This document shows positions 43,854 through 54,073 of a DNA stretch of 64,000 bases, piece after piece (the first letter of the stretch is position 1; every line of letters starts with the position of its first letter). The stretch is taken from assembly GCF_900095285.1 (NCBI RefSeq), contig NZ_LT607734.1, positions 62,001 through 126,000 on the forward strand, read 5' to 3'. The notes below the pieces were generated by a model. It did not search any database, had not been told where the DNA came from, and worked only from the letters and a program-made list of their open reading frames with translations. Source of the DNA: Fusobacterium gastrosuis (GTDB taxonomy: Bacteria > Fusobacteriota > Fusobacteriia > Fusobacteriales > Fusobacteriaceae). The translations under genes and the position numbers were made by a program.

Positions 43854-44846
43854 TTACTTCACTACCTTCCTAAAATGTTGATAGGCCTTTGGTGTAACTA
43901 CTCTTCCTCTATTGGTTCTTTTTAAGAAGCCTATTTTTACAAGATAAGGTTCATAAACTTCTTCTAATGTCCTTTTGTCCTCACCAAGTAAAAGAGATAA
44001 AGTTTCAATTCCGACTGGACCTCCATCATAATTTTCTATTATAGAATTAACTATATTTCTGTCTAAATCATCCAATCCATTCTCATCTACACCAAGCATA
44101 TCTAACGCTTTATTTGCTATATTTTTATCGATATTTCCGTTCCCTTTAATATCACAATAATCTCTGACCCTTTTTAATAATCTATTGGCTATTCTAGGGG
44201 TTCCTCTACTTCTTTTTGAAATTTCTTCAGCTCCTTCTTCAGTAATTCCAACACCAAGTATTTTAGCTCCTCTTATAATAATTCCTTTTATTTCATCATT
44301 ATTATAATACTCCATCTTATGACTTACCCCAAATCTATCTCTTAATGGTGAGCTTAAAAGTCCTGCTCTTGTTGTAGCACCTACTAGAGTAAATGGAGGT
44401 AACTCTATTCTTATCGAACGAGCTGAAGGTCCCTTACCTATCATTATATCCAACTCTCCATCTTCCATGGCTGGATATAAAATCTCTTCCACTGAGCTAT
44501 TTAATCTATGAATTTCATCTATAAAAAGAATGTCATTTTCTTCCAAAGAAGTCAAAATTGCTGCCAAATCTCCAGCTTTATCTAATATTGGACCTGATGT
44601 TATTTTTAAGTTTGCTTTCATTTCATTGGCTATAACTCCTGCCAATGTTGTTTTTCCAAGGCCTGGCGGTCCATATAATAAAATATGATCAACTGTTGTA
44701 TTTCTTTTTTTAGCAGCTTCAATATAAATAGACATTTTTTCTTTTAAATTTGTTTGACCTATGTATTCACGGAATGTTTTAGGTCTTAAAGATTTTTGAA
44801 TTTCAACCTCATTAGCCATTTCTAAATCACTTATAATTCGTTCCAC
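43854..44846 (-). CDS. ruvB: Holliday junction branch migration ATPase RuvB
   Basis: 330 residues. [27 protein letters not shown], Walker [14 protein letters not shown], Walker [11 protein letters not shown] and sensor [19 protein letters not shown] are all intact, with a C-terminal winged helix for junction DNA. Works with RuvA and RuvC. ruvA is not in the window. Confidence 0.97.
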   Translation of the reverse strand: MERIISDLEMANEVEIQKSLRPKTFREYIGQTNLKEKMSIYIEAAKKRNTTVDHILLYGPPGLGKTTLAGVIANEMKANLKITSGPILDKAGDLAAILTSLEENDILFIDEIHRLNSSVEEILYPAMEDGELDIMIGKGPSARSIRIELPPFTLVGATTRAGLLSSPLRDRFGVSHKMEYYNNDEIKGIIIRGAKILGVGITEEGAEEISKRSRGTPRIANRLLKRVRDYCDIKGNGNIDKNIANKALDMLGVDENGLDDLDRNIVNSIIENYDGGPVGIETLSLLLGEDKRTLEEVYEPYLVKIGFLKRTNRGRVVTPKAYQHFRKVVK

Positions 44847-44858
44847 AATTTCTCCTCA

Positions 44859-45458
44859 CTACATAAAAATAAATATTAAATATTGTAAAAACCCAATTAT
44901 AGCCCCTAAAACTGCTCCAACAATCTCTATATGTTTTAACTCTTTACTAGCTAAATCAAAAACAAGTTTTTCCATTTTTTCTAAAGAAAAATCAGATATC
45001 TTACTAATAATAATTTCCTTAAAATTTGCTTTTTCTTCTATATAGCTTGAAAAAAATGAAATTACTTGCTCTTTATTTTCAAATATAATATTTTTTATTG
45101 TATTTTTTATATCATTTAATACCTTATCAGTTAGAAAAATTTGTATAACTGGAAAGCTTTCTTTAATTTTACTTTTTAAATTCTTGTCCATTACATCATC
45201 AATGATAAGTTCTAATTTTTCAAAAAATTCATCATCACTTAATTGATTAACTATATCTTTTATAGAAACTAGTTCTTTATCAATAGTTTCTGCTATTCCT
45301 TCTCCTATTTCATTTTTTCTTTTTGGAATCAATCCCTGTATTTTAAAAAATATCAAATTTATTTCTTTATATGGTCTAAATAACATTTTTATTGCGATAT
45401 AATTCGTTATCCATCCTATAAGTGCACTTATGACAATCGCTAATACCAACTTTTCCAT
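44859..45458 (-). CDS. DUF445 family membrane protein
   Basis: 199 residues. Hydrophobic segments at both ends (1-22 and about 178-198) bracket a helical charged middle. The N-terminal GWITNYIAIKMLFRPYKE and IQGLIPKRKNEIGEGIAETI are the DUF445/YheB signature. Function unknown. First gene of the long minus-strand housekeeping operon; its promoter must be in 45459-45700, which is very AT-rich and shows no clear consensus. Confidence 0.85.
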   Translation of the reverse strand: MEKLVLAIVISALIGWITNYIAIKMLFRPYKEINLIFFKIQGLIPKRKNEIGEGIAETIDKELVSIKDIVNQLSDDEFFEKLELIIDDVMDKNLKSKIKESFPVIQIFLTDKVLNDIKNTIKNIIFENKEQVISFFSSYIEEKANFKEIIISKISDFSLEKMEKLVFDLASKELKHIEIVGAVLGAIIGFLQYLIFIFM

Positions 45459-45709
45459 TTTTCACCTTTATTAACCTTTAAATAAAATTCTTTATATATT
45501 TTATCATAAATTCAAGAAAAATTAAAACTTTATTTTCATATAAGTATTCTATTTAAAAATTAAAAAGATTAATTTATTTTAATTTTTTTTAACTGCCCAA
45601 AAAATAAGAAAAAAATTTTTTTATTTAATCTATATAAATTTTATATAGTTTATTTTTCAGTTTTACCTTTACATATTCTATTTTCTGTGATAAAAATATT
45701 AAATAAAAA

Positions 45710-45757
45710 CCACAATATATTGTGTTTATTTTAAAAAACTAGAACAATATATTGTAA
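45710..45757 (+). promoter_or_regulatory. Tandem NrdR-like boxes upstream of the nrd operon
   Basis: Two palindromes with core ACAATATATTGT occur at 45710-45725 (extended CACAATATATTGTG) and 45742-45757. They fit the NrdR box consensus ACACWATATATWGTGT, and their centres are 32 bp apart, three helical turns, as known NrdR pairs are. NrdR with ATP/dATP would repress the operon when dNTPs suffice. The nrdR gene is not in this window. The remainder of 45459-45801 is AT-rich spacer. Confidence 0.85.
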
Positions 45758-45801
45758 ATAAAAGGAATATAAAAGAGATATATTCTAGGGAGGACTATTA
45801 A

Positions 45802-46005
45802 ATGATTAAAGTTTATGGAAAAGAAAATTGTGGAAAATGTGTATCACTAAAAAATATTTTAACAGACAGAAATATTGAATTTGAATATATCGAAGATTTA
45901 AAAGCTCTTATGATAGTTGCAAGTAAAGCAAGAATAATGAGTGCTCCTGTAATTGAATATAATAACAATATTTACACAATGGAATCTTTTTTAGAGGTGA
46001 TTTAA
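45802..46005 (+). CDS. nrdH: NrdH-like glutaredoxin
   Basis: 67 residues. Redox site CGKC at 10-13 and a cis-Pro region MSAPVIEY match small glutaredoxin/NrdH proteins. It probably re-reduces the C-terminal cysteines of the ribonucleotide reductase. GGGAGG precedes the ATG; its TAA overlaps the nrdA ATG by one base (TAATG), so translation is coupled. Confidence 0.85.
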   Translation: MIKVYGKENCGKCVSLKNILTDRNIEFEYIEDLKALMIVASKARIMSAPVIEYNNNIYTMESFLEVI

Positions 46006-48269
46006 TGAATTTTGAAAGAAGAAAAGTCATCAATAGAGAAGGAATCATTGAAACACTTAATATTGAAAAAATTAGAGAAAAATTAATCAGAGCCTGCGAT
46101 GGATTAGAAGTTAACATGGTTGAGCTTGAGAGTAATATAGATTCTATTTATGAAGAAAATATTACAACACAAAAAATTCAAGCTTCTCTTATAAATGCAG
46201 CTGTAACAATGACCACATTTGAAGAAAGTGACTGGTCCTATGTCGCTGGTAGACTTTTAATGATGGAAGCAGAAAGAGAAGTTTATCATGCGAGAGGATT
46301 TTCTTATGGAAATTTTCCTCAGACTATAAAAAAAATGATTGAATTAAAACTTTATGACGAGAGATTACTCTCTTATTCAACCGAAGAACTAAGTATATTG
46401 GCAAGCTATGTTGATACAAGTAGAGATATGGTTTACGATTATGCCGGAGCAAATATGCTTGTCAATAGATATCTTATAAAATATAATGGTCGAACTTTTG
46501 AACTCCCCCAAGAAGTTTTTTTGGTTATATCTATGATGTTGGCGTTAAATGAGAAAACTGAAAATAGAGTAAGCGTTGTAAAAAAATTCTATGACGCTTT
46601 ATCACTTAGAAAATTATCTCTTGCAACACCTATACTGGCAAATTTAAGAATTCCAAATGGAAATCTATCTTCTTGTTTTATAACCGCTATTGATGATAAC
46701 ATAGATTCTATCTTTTATAATATAGATTCTATTGCGAAAATTAGTAAAAATGGTGGTGGAGTGGGAGTCAATATCTCTAGAATAAGAGCTAAAGGTTCTA
46801 TGGTTAACGGTTATTATAACGCAAGTGGTGGTGTAGTCCCTTGGATAAGAATTATAAATGATACTGCTGTCGCTGTAAATCAACAAGGTAGAAGAGCTGG
46901 TGCCGTAACTGTTGCTCTTGATACTTGGCATTTAGATATAGAAACATTCTTGGAATTACAAACTGAAAATGGTGATCAAAGAGGAAAGGCTTATGATATT
47001 TATCCACAAGTTGTTTGCTCAAATCTTTTTATGAATAGAGTAAAAAATAATGAAAATTGGACTTTAGTTGATCCCTACGAAATTAGAAAAATTTATGGAG
47101 CAGAACTTTGTGAATTATATGGATATGAATTTGAAGAACTCTATGAAAAAATTGAAAGAGATGAAAAAATAAAATTAAAGAAAATTGTAAATGCTAAAGA
47201 ATTATTTAAAAATATTATGAAAACTCAACTTGAAAGTGGAATGCCTTATATTTTCTATAAAGATAGAGCTAATGAAATGAACCATAACTCACACAAAGGT
47301 ATGATAGGTAATGGAAATCTATGTATGGAAAGTTTTTCTAATTTTAAGCCTACTATAGATTTCAAAGAAACTGAAGATGGGAATACTTCAATAAGAACTA
47401 ATGATATGGGAGAAATTCATACTTGTAATTTAATTTCTCTGAATCTTGCTGAACTTACAGAACAAGAGTTTGAAAAACATGTATCGCTTGCAGTTAGAGC
47501 TTTAGATAATACTATTGATTTAACTGTAACCCCTTTAAAAGAATCTAATAAACATAACTTACTTTATAGAACAATCGGTATTGGAGCAATGGGACTTGCA
47601 GATTACTTAGCAAGAGAATATATGATTTATGAAGAATCAATTGAAGAAATAAATAATATCTTTGAAAAAATAGCCCTTTATTCTATAAAGGCTTCAGCAT
47701 TACTTGCGAAAGAAAGAGGAACTTATAAAGCATATAAAGGTTCAAAATGGGATAAAGGATTATTCTATGGAAAAGATAGCGAATGGTACAGAAAAAATTC
47801 CAAGTTTAAAGATGAATGGGCTGAAGCTTTCTATTTAGTTGAAAGTCATGGTCTAAGAAATGGTGAATTAACTGCAATAGCTCCAAATACTTCAACATCT
47901 TTACTTATGGGGTCAACAGCTTCAGTTATTCCTACATTCTCAAGATTTTTCATAGAAAAAAATCAAAGAGGTGCTATACCTAGAACAGTCAAACATTTAA
48001 AAGATAGAGCTTGGTTCTATCCAGAATTTAAAAATGTAAATCCTATTACTTATGTAAAAATTATGGCAAAAATTGGTGCTTGGGTAACTCAAGGAGTTTC
48101 TATGGAATTACTTTTTGACTTAAATAAAGGTATAAAAGCTAAAGATATTTACGACACTCTTATAGCTGCATGGGAAGAAGGGTGTAAATCAGTTTACTAT
48201 ATTAGAACTATTCAAAAAAATACAAATAATATAGCTGAAAAAGAGGAGTGTGAAAGCTGTAGTGGATAG
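46005..48269 (+). CDS. nrdA: Class I ribonucleotide reductase, alpha subunit
   Basis: 754 residues. An N-terminal ATP-cone (about 4-95; RRKVINREGIIETLNIEKIREKL) suggests dATP-controlled activity as in class Ia. Catalytic blocks: PNGNLSSCFI with the first active-site Cys, GNLCMESFSNF with the radical Cys and Glu, PNTSTSLLMGSTASVIPTF, and a C-terminal redox pair CESC. The Tyr pair for radical transfer lies in SVYYIRT. Makes dNDPs from NDPs with NrdB. No nrdI is nearby. Confidence 0.95.
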   Translation: MNFERRKVINREGIIETLNIEKIREKLIRACDGLEVNMVELESNIDSIYEENITTQKIQASLINAAVTMTTFEESDWSYVAGRLLMMEAEREVYHARGFSYGNFPQTIKKMIELKLYDERLLSYSTEELSILASYVDTSRDMVYDYAGANMLVNRYLIKYNGRTFELPQEVFLVISMMLALNEKTENRVSVVKKFYDALSLRKLSLATPILANLRIPNGNLSSCFITAIDDNIDSIFYNIDSIAKISKNGGGVGVNISRIRAKGSMVNGYYNASGGVVPWIRIINDTAVAVNQQGRRAGAVTVALDTWHLDIETFLELQTENGDQRGKAYDIYPQVVCSNLFMNRVKNNENWTLVDPYEIRKIYGAELCELYGYEFEELYEKIERDEKIKLKKIVNAKELFKNIMKTQLESGMPYIFYKDRANEMNHNSHKGMIGNGNLCMESFSNFKPTIDFKETEDGNTSIRTNDMGEIHTCNLISLNLAELTEQEFEKHVSLAVRALDNTIDLTVTPLKESNKHNLLYRTIGIGAMGLADYLAREYMIYEESIEEINNIFEKIALYSIKASALLAKERGTYKAYKGSKWDKGLFYGKDSEWYRKNSKFKDEWAEAFYLVESHGLRNGELTAIAPNTSTSLLMGSTASVIPTFSRFFIEKNQRGAIPRTVKHLKDRAWFYPEFKNVNPITYVKIMAKIGAWVTQGVSMELLFDLNKGIKAKDIYDTLIAAWEEGCKSVYYIRTIQKNTNNIAEKEECESCSG

Positions 48270-49296
48270 AAAAAAACTATTTAATCCTGCCGGTGATGAT
48301 ACTTTAAATGCAAGAAAGATTATCAAAGGAAATTCAACCAATTTATTCAATTTGAACAATGTAAAATTTCAATGGGCAAATGTTTTGTATAGAACTATGA
48401 TGGCAAACTTTTGGATACCAGAAAAAGTTGATTTAACACAAGATAAAAATGACTATGAGAATTTAACTGTTCCTGAAAGAGAAGCGTATGATGGAATACT
48501 ATCTTTTTTAATATTTTTAGATAGTATCCAAACTAATAATATTCCAAATATATCTGATCATGTAACAGCACCAGAGGTAAATTTACTTCTAGCTATACAA
48601 ACCTTTCAGGAAGCAATACACTCTCAATCTTATCAATATATTATTGAATCTATATTACCAAAACAAAGCAGAGATTTAATCTATGATAAATGGAGAGATG
48701 ATAATGTCTTATTTGAAAGAAATAGTTTTATAGCAAAAATTTATCAAGATTTTATAGATGATGACACTGACGAAAACTTTGCAAAAGTTATAATTGCAAA
48801 TTATTTACTTGAATCTTTATATTTCTATAATGGATTTAATTTTTTCTATCTTCTTGCAAGTAGAAATAAAATGGTTGGAACATCTGATATTATAAGACTT
48901 ATCAATAGAGATGAACTTTCTCATGTAGTTTTATTTAGAAGTATAGTAAAAGAAATAAAAAATGATTATCCTAGCTTTTTCTCATCTGAAATTATCTATG
49001 ATATGTTTAAAACTGCTGTTGAACAAGAAATTACTTGGACTGAGCATATAATTGGAAACAGAGTCTTAGGTATAACTTCTCAAACTACTGAAGCTTATAC
49101 TAAATGGCTTGCTAATGAAAGATTAAAATCTTTAGGGCTTGAACCAATATTTACTGGATTCAATAAAAATCCATATAAACATCTGGAAAGATTTGCAGAT
49201 ACCGAGGGAGAAGGAAATGTAAAATCTAATTTCTTTGAAGGAACTGTAACAAGTTACAATATGAGTTCATCCATAGATGGATGGGAAGAATTTTAA
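48262..49296 (+). CDS. nrdB: Class I ribonucleotide reductase, beta subunit
   Basis: 344 residues if it starts at GTG 48262 (VDRKKLFNP), 348 from GTG 48250. The only SD, GAGGAG at 48243-48248, is too close to the first and far from the second; I favour 48262, which overlaps the nrdA stop (GTGGATAG). The metal and radical residues are all kept: Asp in FLDSIQ, Glu/His/Tyr in QEAIHSQSY, Glu in YLLESLYFY, and Glu/His in RDELSH. So a canonical diiron-tyrosyl type is expected, without class Ie substitutions. Confidence 0.93.
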   Translation: MDRKKLFNPAGDDTLNARKIIKGNSTNLFNLNNVKFQWANVLYRTMMANFWIPEKVDLTQDKNDYENLTVPEREAYDGILSFLIFLDSIQTNNIPNISDHVTAPEVNLLLAIQTFQEAIHSQSYQYIIESILPKQSRDLIYDKWRDDNVLFERNSFIAKIYQDFIDDDTDENFAKVIIANYLLESLYFYNGFNFFYLLASRNKMVGTSDIIRLINRDELSHVVLFRSIVKEIKNDYPSFFSSEIIYDMFKTAVEQEITWTEHIIGNRVLGITSQTTEAYTKWLANERLKSLGLEPIFTGFNKNPYKHLERFADTEGEGNVKSNFFEGTVTSYNMSSSIDGWEEF

Positions 49297-49324
49297 AAAA
49301 CGGGACTTAAAAGTCCCGTTTTTT
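49295..49324 (+). terminator. Terminator of the nrd operon
   Basis: A 13-bp stem (AAAAAACGGGACT with AGTCCCGTTTTTT, loop TAAA) begins inside the nrdB stop codon region and ends in a T-run. It is symmetrical, so it may also serve the opposite LOG gene. Confidence 0.9.
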
Positions 49325-49368
49325 GATTATATAAGAATACATTAAATTTATTTCTTATTGTATTTTTT

Positions 49369-49932
49369 TTATTTATATTTTCTAGTTACAGGTGGAGTAT
49401 ATGTTTTTATAAAATTTTCCATTTCTTCATAAGAAGTTGTAAATAGAAATTTATCTCTATCTTCAGCAGTTAAAAATCCAGAATTAACCATGTTATCAAA
49501 CATATTTTTAATAGGCTCATAGTAATTATTTATATTAAAAAATATACAAGGATTGCTATTTTGTCCGATTCTAGCCCAAGAAACAACTTCAGTTATTTCT
49601 TCTAAGGTACCAGGTCCACCAGGCAGAGCAATATAAACTTCTCCTAAATCTATCATTATTTTTTTTCTTTCAGGCATAGTATCAACTTTTATAAGTTTTG
49701 TAATATCTTCATTTGCTAATTCTCTTTCAGTTAAAAAATGAGTTATAATTCCAGTTACTTCTCCACCTTCGGACATTACAGTATCAGAAACTATTCCCAT
49801 CAAACCTAATTTCCCGCCCCCATAAACAAGTTGGTGTCTATTATTTACTATCCATCTCCCCATTTCAATAGCAGCATTTTTATATATTTCATCATTTCCT
49901 AAACTAGCACCACAATAAACAGTTATTCTCAT
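49369..49932 (-). CDS. LOG family (TIGR00730) Rossmann-fold protein
   Basis: 187 residues. CGASLGNDEIYKNAA, YGGGKLGLMGIVSD and the PGGPGTLEEI motif define the LOG family. Characterised relatives are cytokinin riboside 5'-monophosphate phosphoribohydrolases or nucleotide 5'-monophosphate nucleosidases. In a bacterium a nucleotide-salvage or housekeeping role is likelier than hormone synthesis. GGAGG precedes the ATG; divergent from the next gene. Confidence 0.92.
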   Translation of the reverse strand: MRITVYCGASLGNDEIYKNAAIEMGRWIVNNRHQLVYGGGKLGLMGIVSDTVMSEGGEVTGIITHFLTERELANEDITKLIKVDTMPERKKIMIDLGEVYIALPGGPGTLEEITEVVSWARIGQNSNPCIFFNINNYYEPIKNMFDNMVNSGFLTAEDRDKFLFTTSYEEMENFIKTYTPPVTRKYK

Positions 49933-50069
49933 AAATTACCTCCTTAAAATCTGTATAATCATTATACTATTATTTTTTAGAAAAATTAATGAAATAATTT
50001 AGAAAAAGAGTTATAATATTAAAATAGACTAAAATTTGGCATAAAATCTAATTAAAATGGAGTAAAATT

Positions 50070-51131
50070 ATGGAAAATTTAATAATCACAGTAATAATAG
50101 GGATAATAGGCGGATACATAGCAGATAGAAAAAAAGTTCCAGCAGGTTTTATGGTAGGGTCTTTATTTGCGGTCGCAATATTTAATATCATATGTAACAG
50201 AGCAATTTTACCGGTTCAATTCAGATTTATAACTCAAGTGGCAACAGGAACTTATTTAGGAACAAAGTTTTCTCAAAAAGATGTCAGCTCATTAAAAAAA
50301 GTTCTCATCCCCGGAATTTTTATGTCAATATTAATGATAGTTTTTAGTTTATTATTATCATATGTGATGAGTAAGGGCTTTGGAATAGACCGTATAACCG
50401 CAGTTTTTGCATCTTCACCAGGTGGTCTTATGGATATGTCATTACTTGCTCACGAATTTAATGCTAATACATCACAAGTGGCATTACTTCAATTGATTAG
50501 AATGATATCGGTTATAGTTTTGGTCCCATTTTTTTCAAAAAAAATTTATGAGAAAATAAAAATAAATAAAAAAGAGATTTTTGAAAAAAAGGGAAATGAA
50601 AAAGTAAAGACTCATGTATTAAAGCAATATAATTTCATAGATAATTATGATTTGTTAGTAATTACAATAATAATAGGTACAATAGGAGGACTAGTAGGAT
50701 ATTTTTTAAAAATACCAGCTGGGGCAATGAGTTGTTCAATGCTTATGGTTGCAACTTATAATGTAAAAACAGAAAAAGCCTATATGCCATTACCACTCAG
50801 AAAAATTATTCAATCAATAGGTGGGGCATTAATTGGTAGTAGAGTTAGTATGAATGATGTTATAGAAATGAAAACTTTAATTATACCAATTTTTATTGTT
50901 ATAATTGGCTTTTTGCTTATGAATATATTTGTAGGTTTTTTACTATATAAAACAACTAATTTTTCTTTGATGACAGCATTTTTATCAGCTGCACCAGGAG
51001 GAATGTCAGATATTGCAATTATGGCTGAGGATTTAGGTGCTGATGGTTCTCAGGTTGCAATGATTCAGTTTATAAGAGTATGTTTTATAATAAGTATATA
51101 TCCTATTGTAATTAAGTTTTTATTTGTGTAA
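50070..51131 (+). CDS. AbrB-like (AmoA-domain) membrane protein
   Basis: 353 residues in two homologous halves, each with about five membrane segments and a repeated motif: ASSPGGLMDMSLLAHEF (about 113-130) and SAAPGGMSDIAIMAEDLG (about 309-326). This duplication is typical of PF05145, the family misleadingly labelled ammonia monooxygenase or AbrB regulator. Membrane protein of uncertain transport or regulatory function. GGAG lies 7 nt before the ATG. Confidence 0.85.
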   Translation: MENLIITVIIGIIGGYIADRKKVPAGFMVGSLFAVAIFNIICNRAILPVQFRFITQVATGTYLGTKFSQKDVSSLKKVLIPGIFMSILMIVFSLLLSYVMSKGFGIDRITAVFASSPGGLMDMSLLAHEFNANTSQVALLQLIRMISVIVLVPFFSKKIYEKIKINKKEIFEKKGNEKVKTHVLKQYNFIDNYDLLVITIIIGTIGGLVGYFLKIPAGAMSCSMLMVATYNVKTEKAYMPLPLRKIIQSIGGALIGSRVSMNDVIEMKTLIIPIFIVIIGFLLMNIFVGFLLYKTTNFSLMTAFLSAAPGGMSDIAIMAEDLGADGSQVAMIQFIRVCFIISIYPIVIKFLFV

Positions 51132-51134
51132 AAT

Positions 51135-51181
51135 AAAAAAATCCAAGTATATGTATTTTCCATATCTTACTTGGATTTTTT
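51135..51181. terminator. Bidirectional terminator between AbrB-like gene and the peptide importer operon
   Basis: Arms AAAAAAATCCAAGTA (51135-51149) and TACTTGGATTTTTT (51168-51181) pair over 14 bases with an 18-nt loop that has further weak pairing (ATATG/CATAT). A-run and T-run flank it. Confidence 0.82.
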
Positions 51182-51202
51182 ATTTAAAACAACTTTTAAT
51201 AT

Positions 51203-52174
51203 TTATTCTTTTACAAAACCTAATTCTTTGGCTCTATGACAAGCAAAGAAATGGTTTTCTCCAACTTTTTCTAAAGCAGGAGATTTTTCAGAACAAATTT
51301 TTTCTGCATACACACATCTTTTTGCAAATCTACAACCAATTCCTGGATTAATAGGAGATGTTATTTCACCTTCTAATTTGATTCTTTCCATTTTCTTTTT
51401 GATATTAATTGTAGGTATTGCAGATAATAAAGCTTTTGTATATGGATGAATTGGATTTTTAAATAACTCTTTAGATGGAGCTTTTTCAACTAATTCACCT
51501 AAATACATAACTGCTATATCATCAGAAAAATGTTTAACAACAGACAAATCATGTGTTATAAACATATATGTTAAACCTAATTTATCTTGTAAATCTTTCA
51601 TAAGGTTTAAAACTTGAGCCTGTATAGATACATCAAGAGCAGACACCGGTTCATCACAAACTATAAATTTTGGATTAAGTGCAAGAGCTCTAGCGATACC
51701 TATTCTTTGTCTTCTTCCACCATCTAATTCATGTGGATAAGTATTGACAAGTCTTTCAGTAAGTCCAACTGTATCCATAAGTTCTTTAACTCTTTGATTT
51801 AATTCTTCTTTATTTTTGCATTTTCCATGTATAATAAGTGGTTCAGCAATAATTTCACTTACAGTCATTCTTGGGTTTAAAGAAGCAAATGGATCTTGGA
51901 AGATAATTTGCATTTCTTCTCTTAATTTAATCATTTCTGATTTACTATATTTTCTTATATTTTTTCCATCAAAAAGGATTTCACCATCTGTTGCTTCCAA
52001 TAGTCTTAATATAACACGACCAGTAGTTGATTTACCACAACCAGATTCTCCAACCACTCCTAATGTCTTACCTTCTTCAATTGCAAAGTTGATTCCATCA
52101 ACTGCATGTAATTGTCCTTTAGGAGTTTGAAAATATTTTTTTAAATTTTTAACTTCCACTAAAACTTTACTCAT
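51203..52174 (-). CDS. dppF: Peptide ABC importer ATP-binding protein, OppF/DppF type
   Basis: 323 residues from the ATG at 52174 (GGGAGG at about 7 nt), overlapping dppD by eight bases. Walker [10 protein letters not shown], Walker [11 protein letters not shown] and the C-terminal oligopeptide-transporter extension with Cys residues (IGCRFAKRC) are present. The ABC signature reads LDGGRRQR instead of LSGGQRQR; this Asp variant is seen in some OppF proteins, so I do not call it defective. Last gene of the operon. Confidence 0.92.
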   Translation of the reverse strand: MSKVLVEVKNLKKYFQTPKGQLHAVDGINFAIEEGKTLGVVGESGCGKSTTGRVILRLLEATDGEILFDGKNIRKYSKSEMIKLREEMQIIFQDPFASLNPRMTVSEIIAEPLIIHGKCKNKEELNQRVKELMDTVGLTERLVNTYPHELDGGRRQRIGIARALALNPKFIVCDEPVSALDVSIQAQVLNLMKDLQDKLGLTYMFITHDLSVVKHFSDDIAVMYLGELVEKAPSKELFKNPIHPYTKALLSAIPTINIKKKMERIKLEGEITSPINPGIGCRFAKRCVYAEKICSEKSPALEKVGENHFFACHRAKELGFVKE

Positions 52175-53171
52175 TTTCTTCCTCCCAATTTTCCTTGAAT
52201 TCAACTAAACCTTCTGCTATCAAGCATTTAACTAAATGTCCTTTAGAAATTTCAGAATCTTTTGGTATTTGCTTAGAACAAAGTTCAGTAGCATGTGGAC
52301 ATCTAGGGTTAAATTTACAACCACTAGGAAGGTTTGTAGGATCTGGCATCAATCCTTTTATAGGAGTTAGTCTTGTTTTTTCTTCATCTAAACTAGGAAT
52401 TGAACCGAAAAGTCCCATAGTATACGGATGACTTGGTTTTTCAAATACATCTTCTAAAGAACCACATTCTACAATTTCACCAGCATACATAATGGCAACC
52501 TTATCACAAACTTGTGCAACTACACCAAGGTCATGTGTAATAAGTATCATAGCTGTTTTTAATTTATTTTTTAAATCACTCATAAGATCTAGAACTTGTG
52601 CTTGAATTGTAACATCAAGTGCAGTTGTAGGTTCATCAGCAATCAGTAACTTAGGGTTACACGCAAGTGCAATTGCAATTACAACTCTTTGCTTCATTCC
52701 CCCAGAAAATTGATGTGGATAATCATTTCTTCTTGCTCCTGGAATTCCAACTAATTCTAACATTTCAGCGGCTTTATCCATAGCTTCTTCATTAGAAATC
52801 TTTTGGTGGATTTGAATAACTTCTGCTATTTGTTCTCCAACTGTCATAACAGGGTTAAGTGAAGTCATAGGATCTTGGAATATCATAGAGATATCATTAC
52901 CTCTAATTTTTCTAATTTCTTCTTCAGGTAAATCAAGAATACTTTTCCCATTAAAAGTAATAACCCCATCTTTTATTTTCCCAGTGGGACCAGAAATCAA
53001 TCTCATTATTCCCAAAGCAGTCGTTGTTTTTCCTGCACCTGTTTCACCAACTAGACCTAAAGTTTCACCTTCAGCTAATTCTATATTTATACCATTAACT
53101 GCATGAACAGTTTCAGCATTTTTTACATATTGAATCTCTAAATTTTTTATCTCTAATAGATTGTTGCTCAT
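52167..53171 (-). CDS. dppD: Peptide ABC importer ATP-binding protein, OppD/DppD type
   Basis: 334 residues. Walker [10 protein letters not shown], signature [15 protein letters not shown], Walker [13 protein letters not shown] and the C-terminal Cys-containing motif [16 protein letters not shown] typical of OppD/DppD, which may hold an Fe-S cluster in relatives. Pairs with DppF to drive uptake. Preceded by AGGAGG. Confidence 0.93.
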   Translation of the reverse strand: MSNNLLEIKNLEIQYVKNAETVHAVNGINIELAEGETLGLVGETGAGKTTTALGIMRLISGPTGKIKDGVITFNGKSILDLPEEEIRKIRGNDISMIFQDPMTSLNPVMTVGEQIAEVIQIHQKISNEEAMDKAAEMLELVGIPGARRNDYPHQFSGGMKQRVVIAIALACNPKLLIADEPTTALDVTIQAQVLDLMSDLKNKLKTAMILITHDLGVVAQVCDKVAIMYAGEIVECGSLEDVFEKPSHPYTMGLFGSIPSLDEEKTRLTPIKGLMPDPTNLPSGCKFNPRCPHATELCSKQIPKDSEISKGHLVKCLIAEGLVEFKENWEEENE

Positions 53172-53191
53172 TTTTCGTTTCCTCCTTATTA

Positions 53192-54064
53192 CTATTGTTT
53201 TAATCTAGGATCTAATGCATCTCTTAAACCATCACCAAGTAGGTTAAGTGATAATATAGTTATCATAATAGCAACACCTGGGAAAGTAGTTACCCACCAA
53301 GCATATCTTAAATATTGTCTACCACCAGATAACATAGATCCCCATTCAGGATCAGGAGGTTGAATTCCAAGTCCTATAAAGCTTAAACCTGCAGTTGAAA
53401 GTATAGCACTAGCAACTCCAAGAGTTCCTTGTACTATAACAGGAGCTAGAGAATTTGGAATAATATGTTTAAATATAATTCTAGCATTACTTGCTCCAAT
53501 AGCTTTAGCAGCTTCAATAAATTCTTGATCTCTTATAGACAAAACAGAAGCTCTAACTATACGAGCATATCTAGGTACAGATGAAATACTTATAGCTATC
53601 ATCAAGTTGATAATACTTGGTCCTAGAGCAGAAACTATAGCTATTGCAAGCAAAATACTTGGAACAGCTAAAAATATATCCATAATTCTCATTATGACAT
53701 TATCAATATATCCGCCATAGAAACCAGCTATTGCACCAAGAGTACCACCTATAATAATAGATAAACCTACAGCAAGAATACCAACTTTTAAAGAAACTCT
53801 AGCACCGTGAATAAGTCTTGCAAAAATATCTCTACCAAATTCATCTGTTCCTAACCAATTTTCAGAATTAGGAGGAACCAATCTATTTGAAAGATTTTGC
53901 TTTATAACAACAGTTTCATAGTCAGCTATAACATCAGCAAAAAGAGCTAAAACTACAAGTATGATCAGTATAACTAATCCTAACATTGCCATCTTATTTT
54001 TAGCAAGCATTCTAGCTATTTCTGCCCATTGACTATTTTTCTTATTTACTTTTTGTTTTTCCAT
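53192..54064 (-). CDS. dppC: Peptide ABC importer permease, DppC type
   Basis: 290 residues. N-terminal cytoplasmic stretch, one membrane helix, the OppC N-terminal motif [34 protein letters not shown], and the BPD permease EAA loop [28 protein letters not shown]. Six membrane segments. Lies 10 bases downstream of dppB. Confidence 0.93.
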   Translation of the reverse strand: MEKQKVNKKNSQWAEIARMLAKNKMAMLGLVILIILVVLALFADVIADYETVVIKQNLSNRLVPPNSENWLGTDEFGRDIFARLIHGARVSLKVGILAVGLSIIIGGTLGAIAGFYGGYIDNVIMRIMDIFLAVPSILLAIAIVSALGPSIINLMIAISISSVPRYARIVRASVLSIRDQEFIEAAKAIGASNARIIFKHIIPNSLAPVIVQGTLGVASAILSTAGLSFIGLGIQPPDPEWGSMLSGGRQYLRYAWWVTTFPGVAIMITILSLNLLGDGLRDALDPRLKQ

Positions 54065-54073
54065 TTTGCCCTC

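Noticed and set aside
51816-52130. Plus-strand open frame of 104 codons
   Set aside because: Opposite strand of dppF; no start signals and no recognisable domain.
51203-52174. Degenerate ABC signature in dppF as a sign of a dead ATPase
   Set aside because: LDGGRRQR occurs in otherwise intact OppF proteins, and both Walker motifs are sound.
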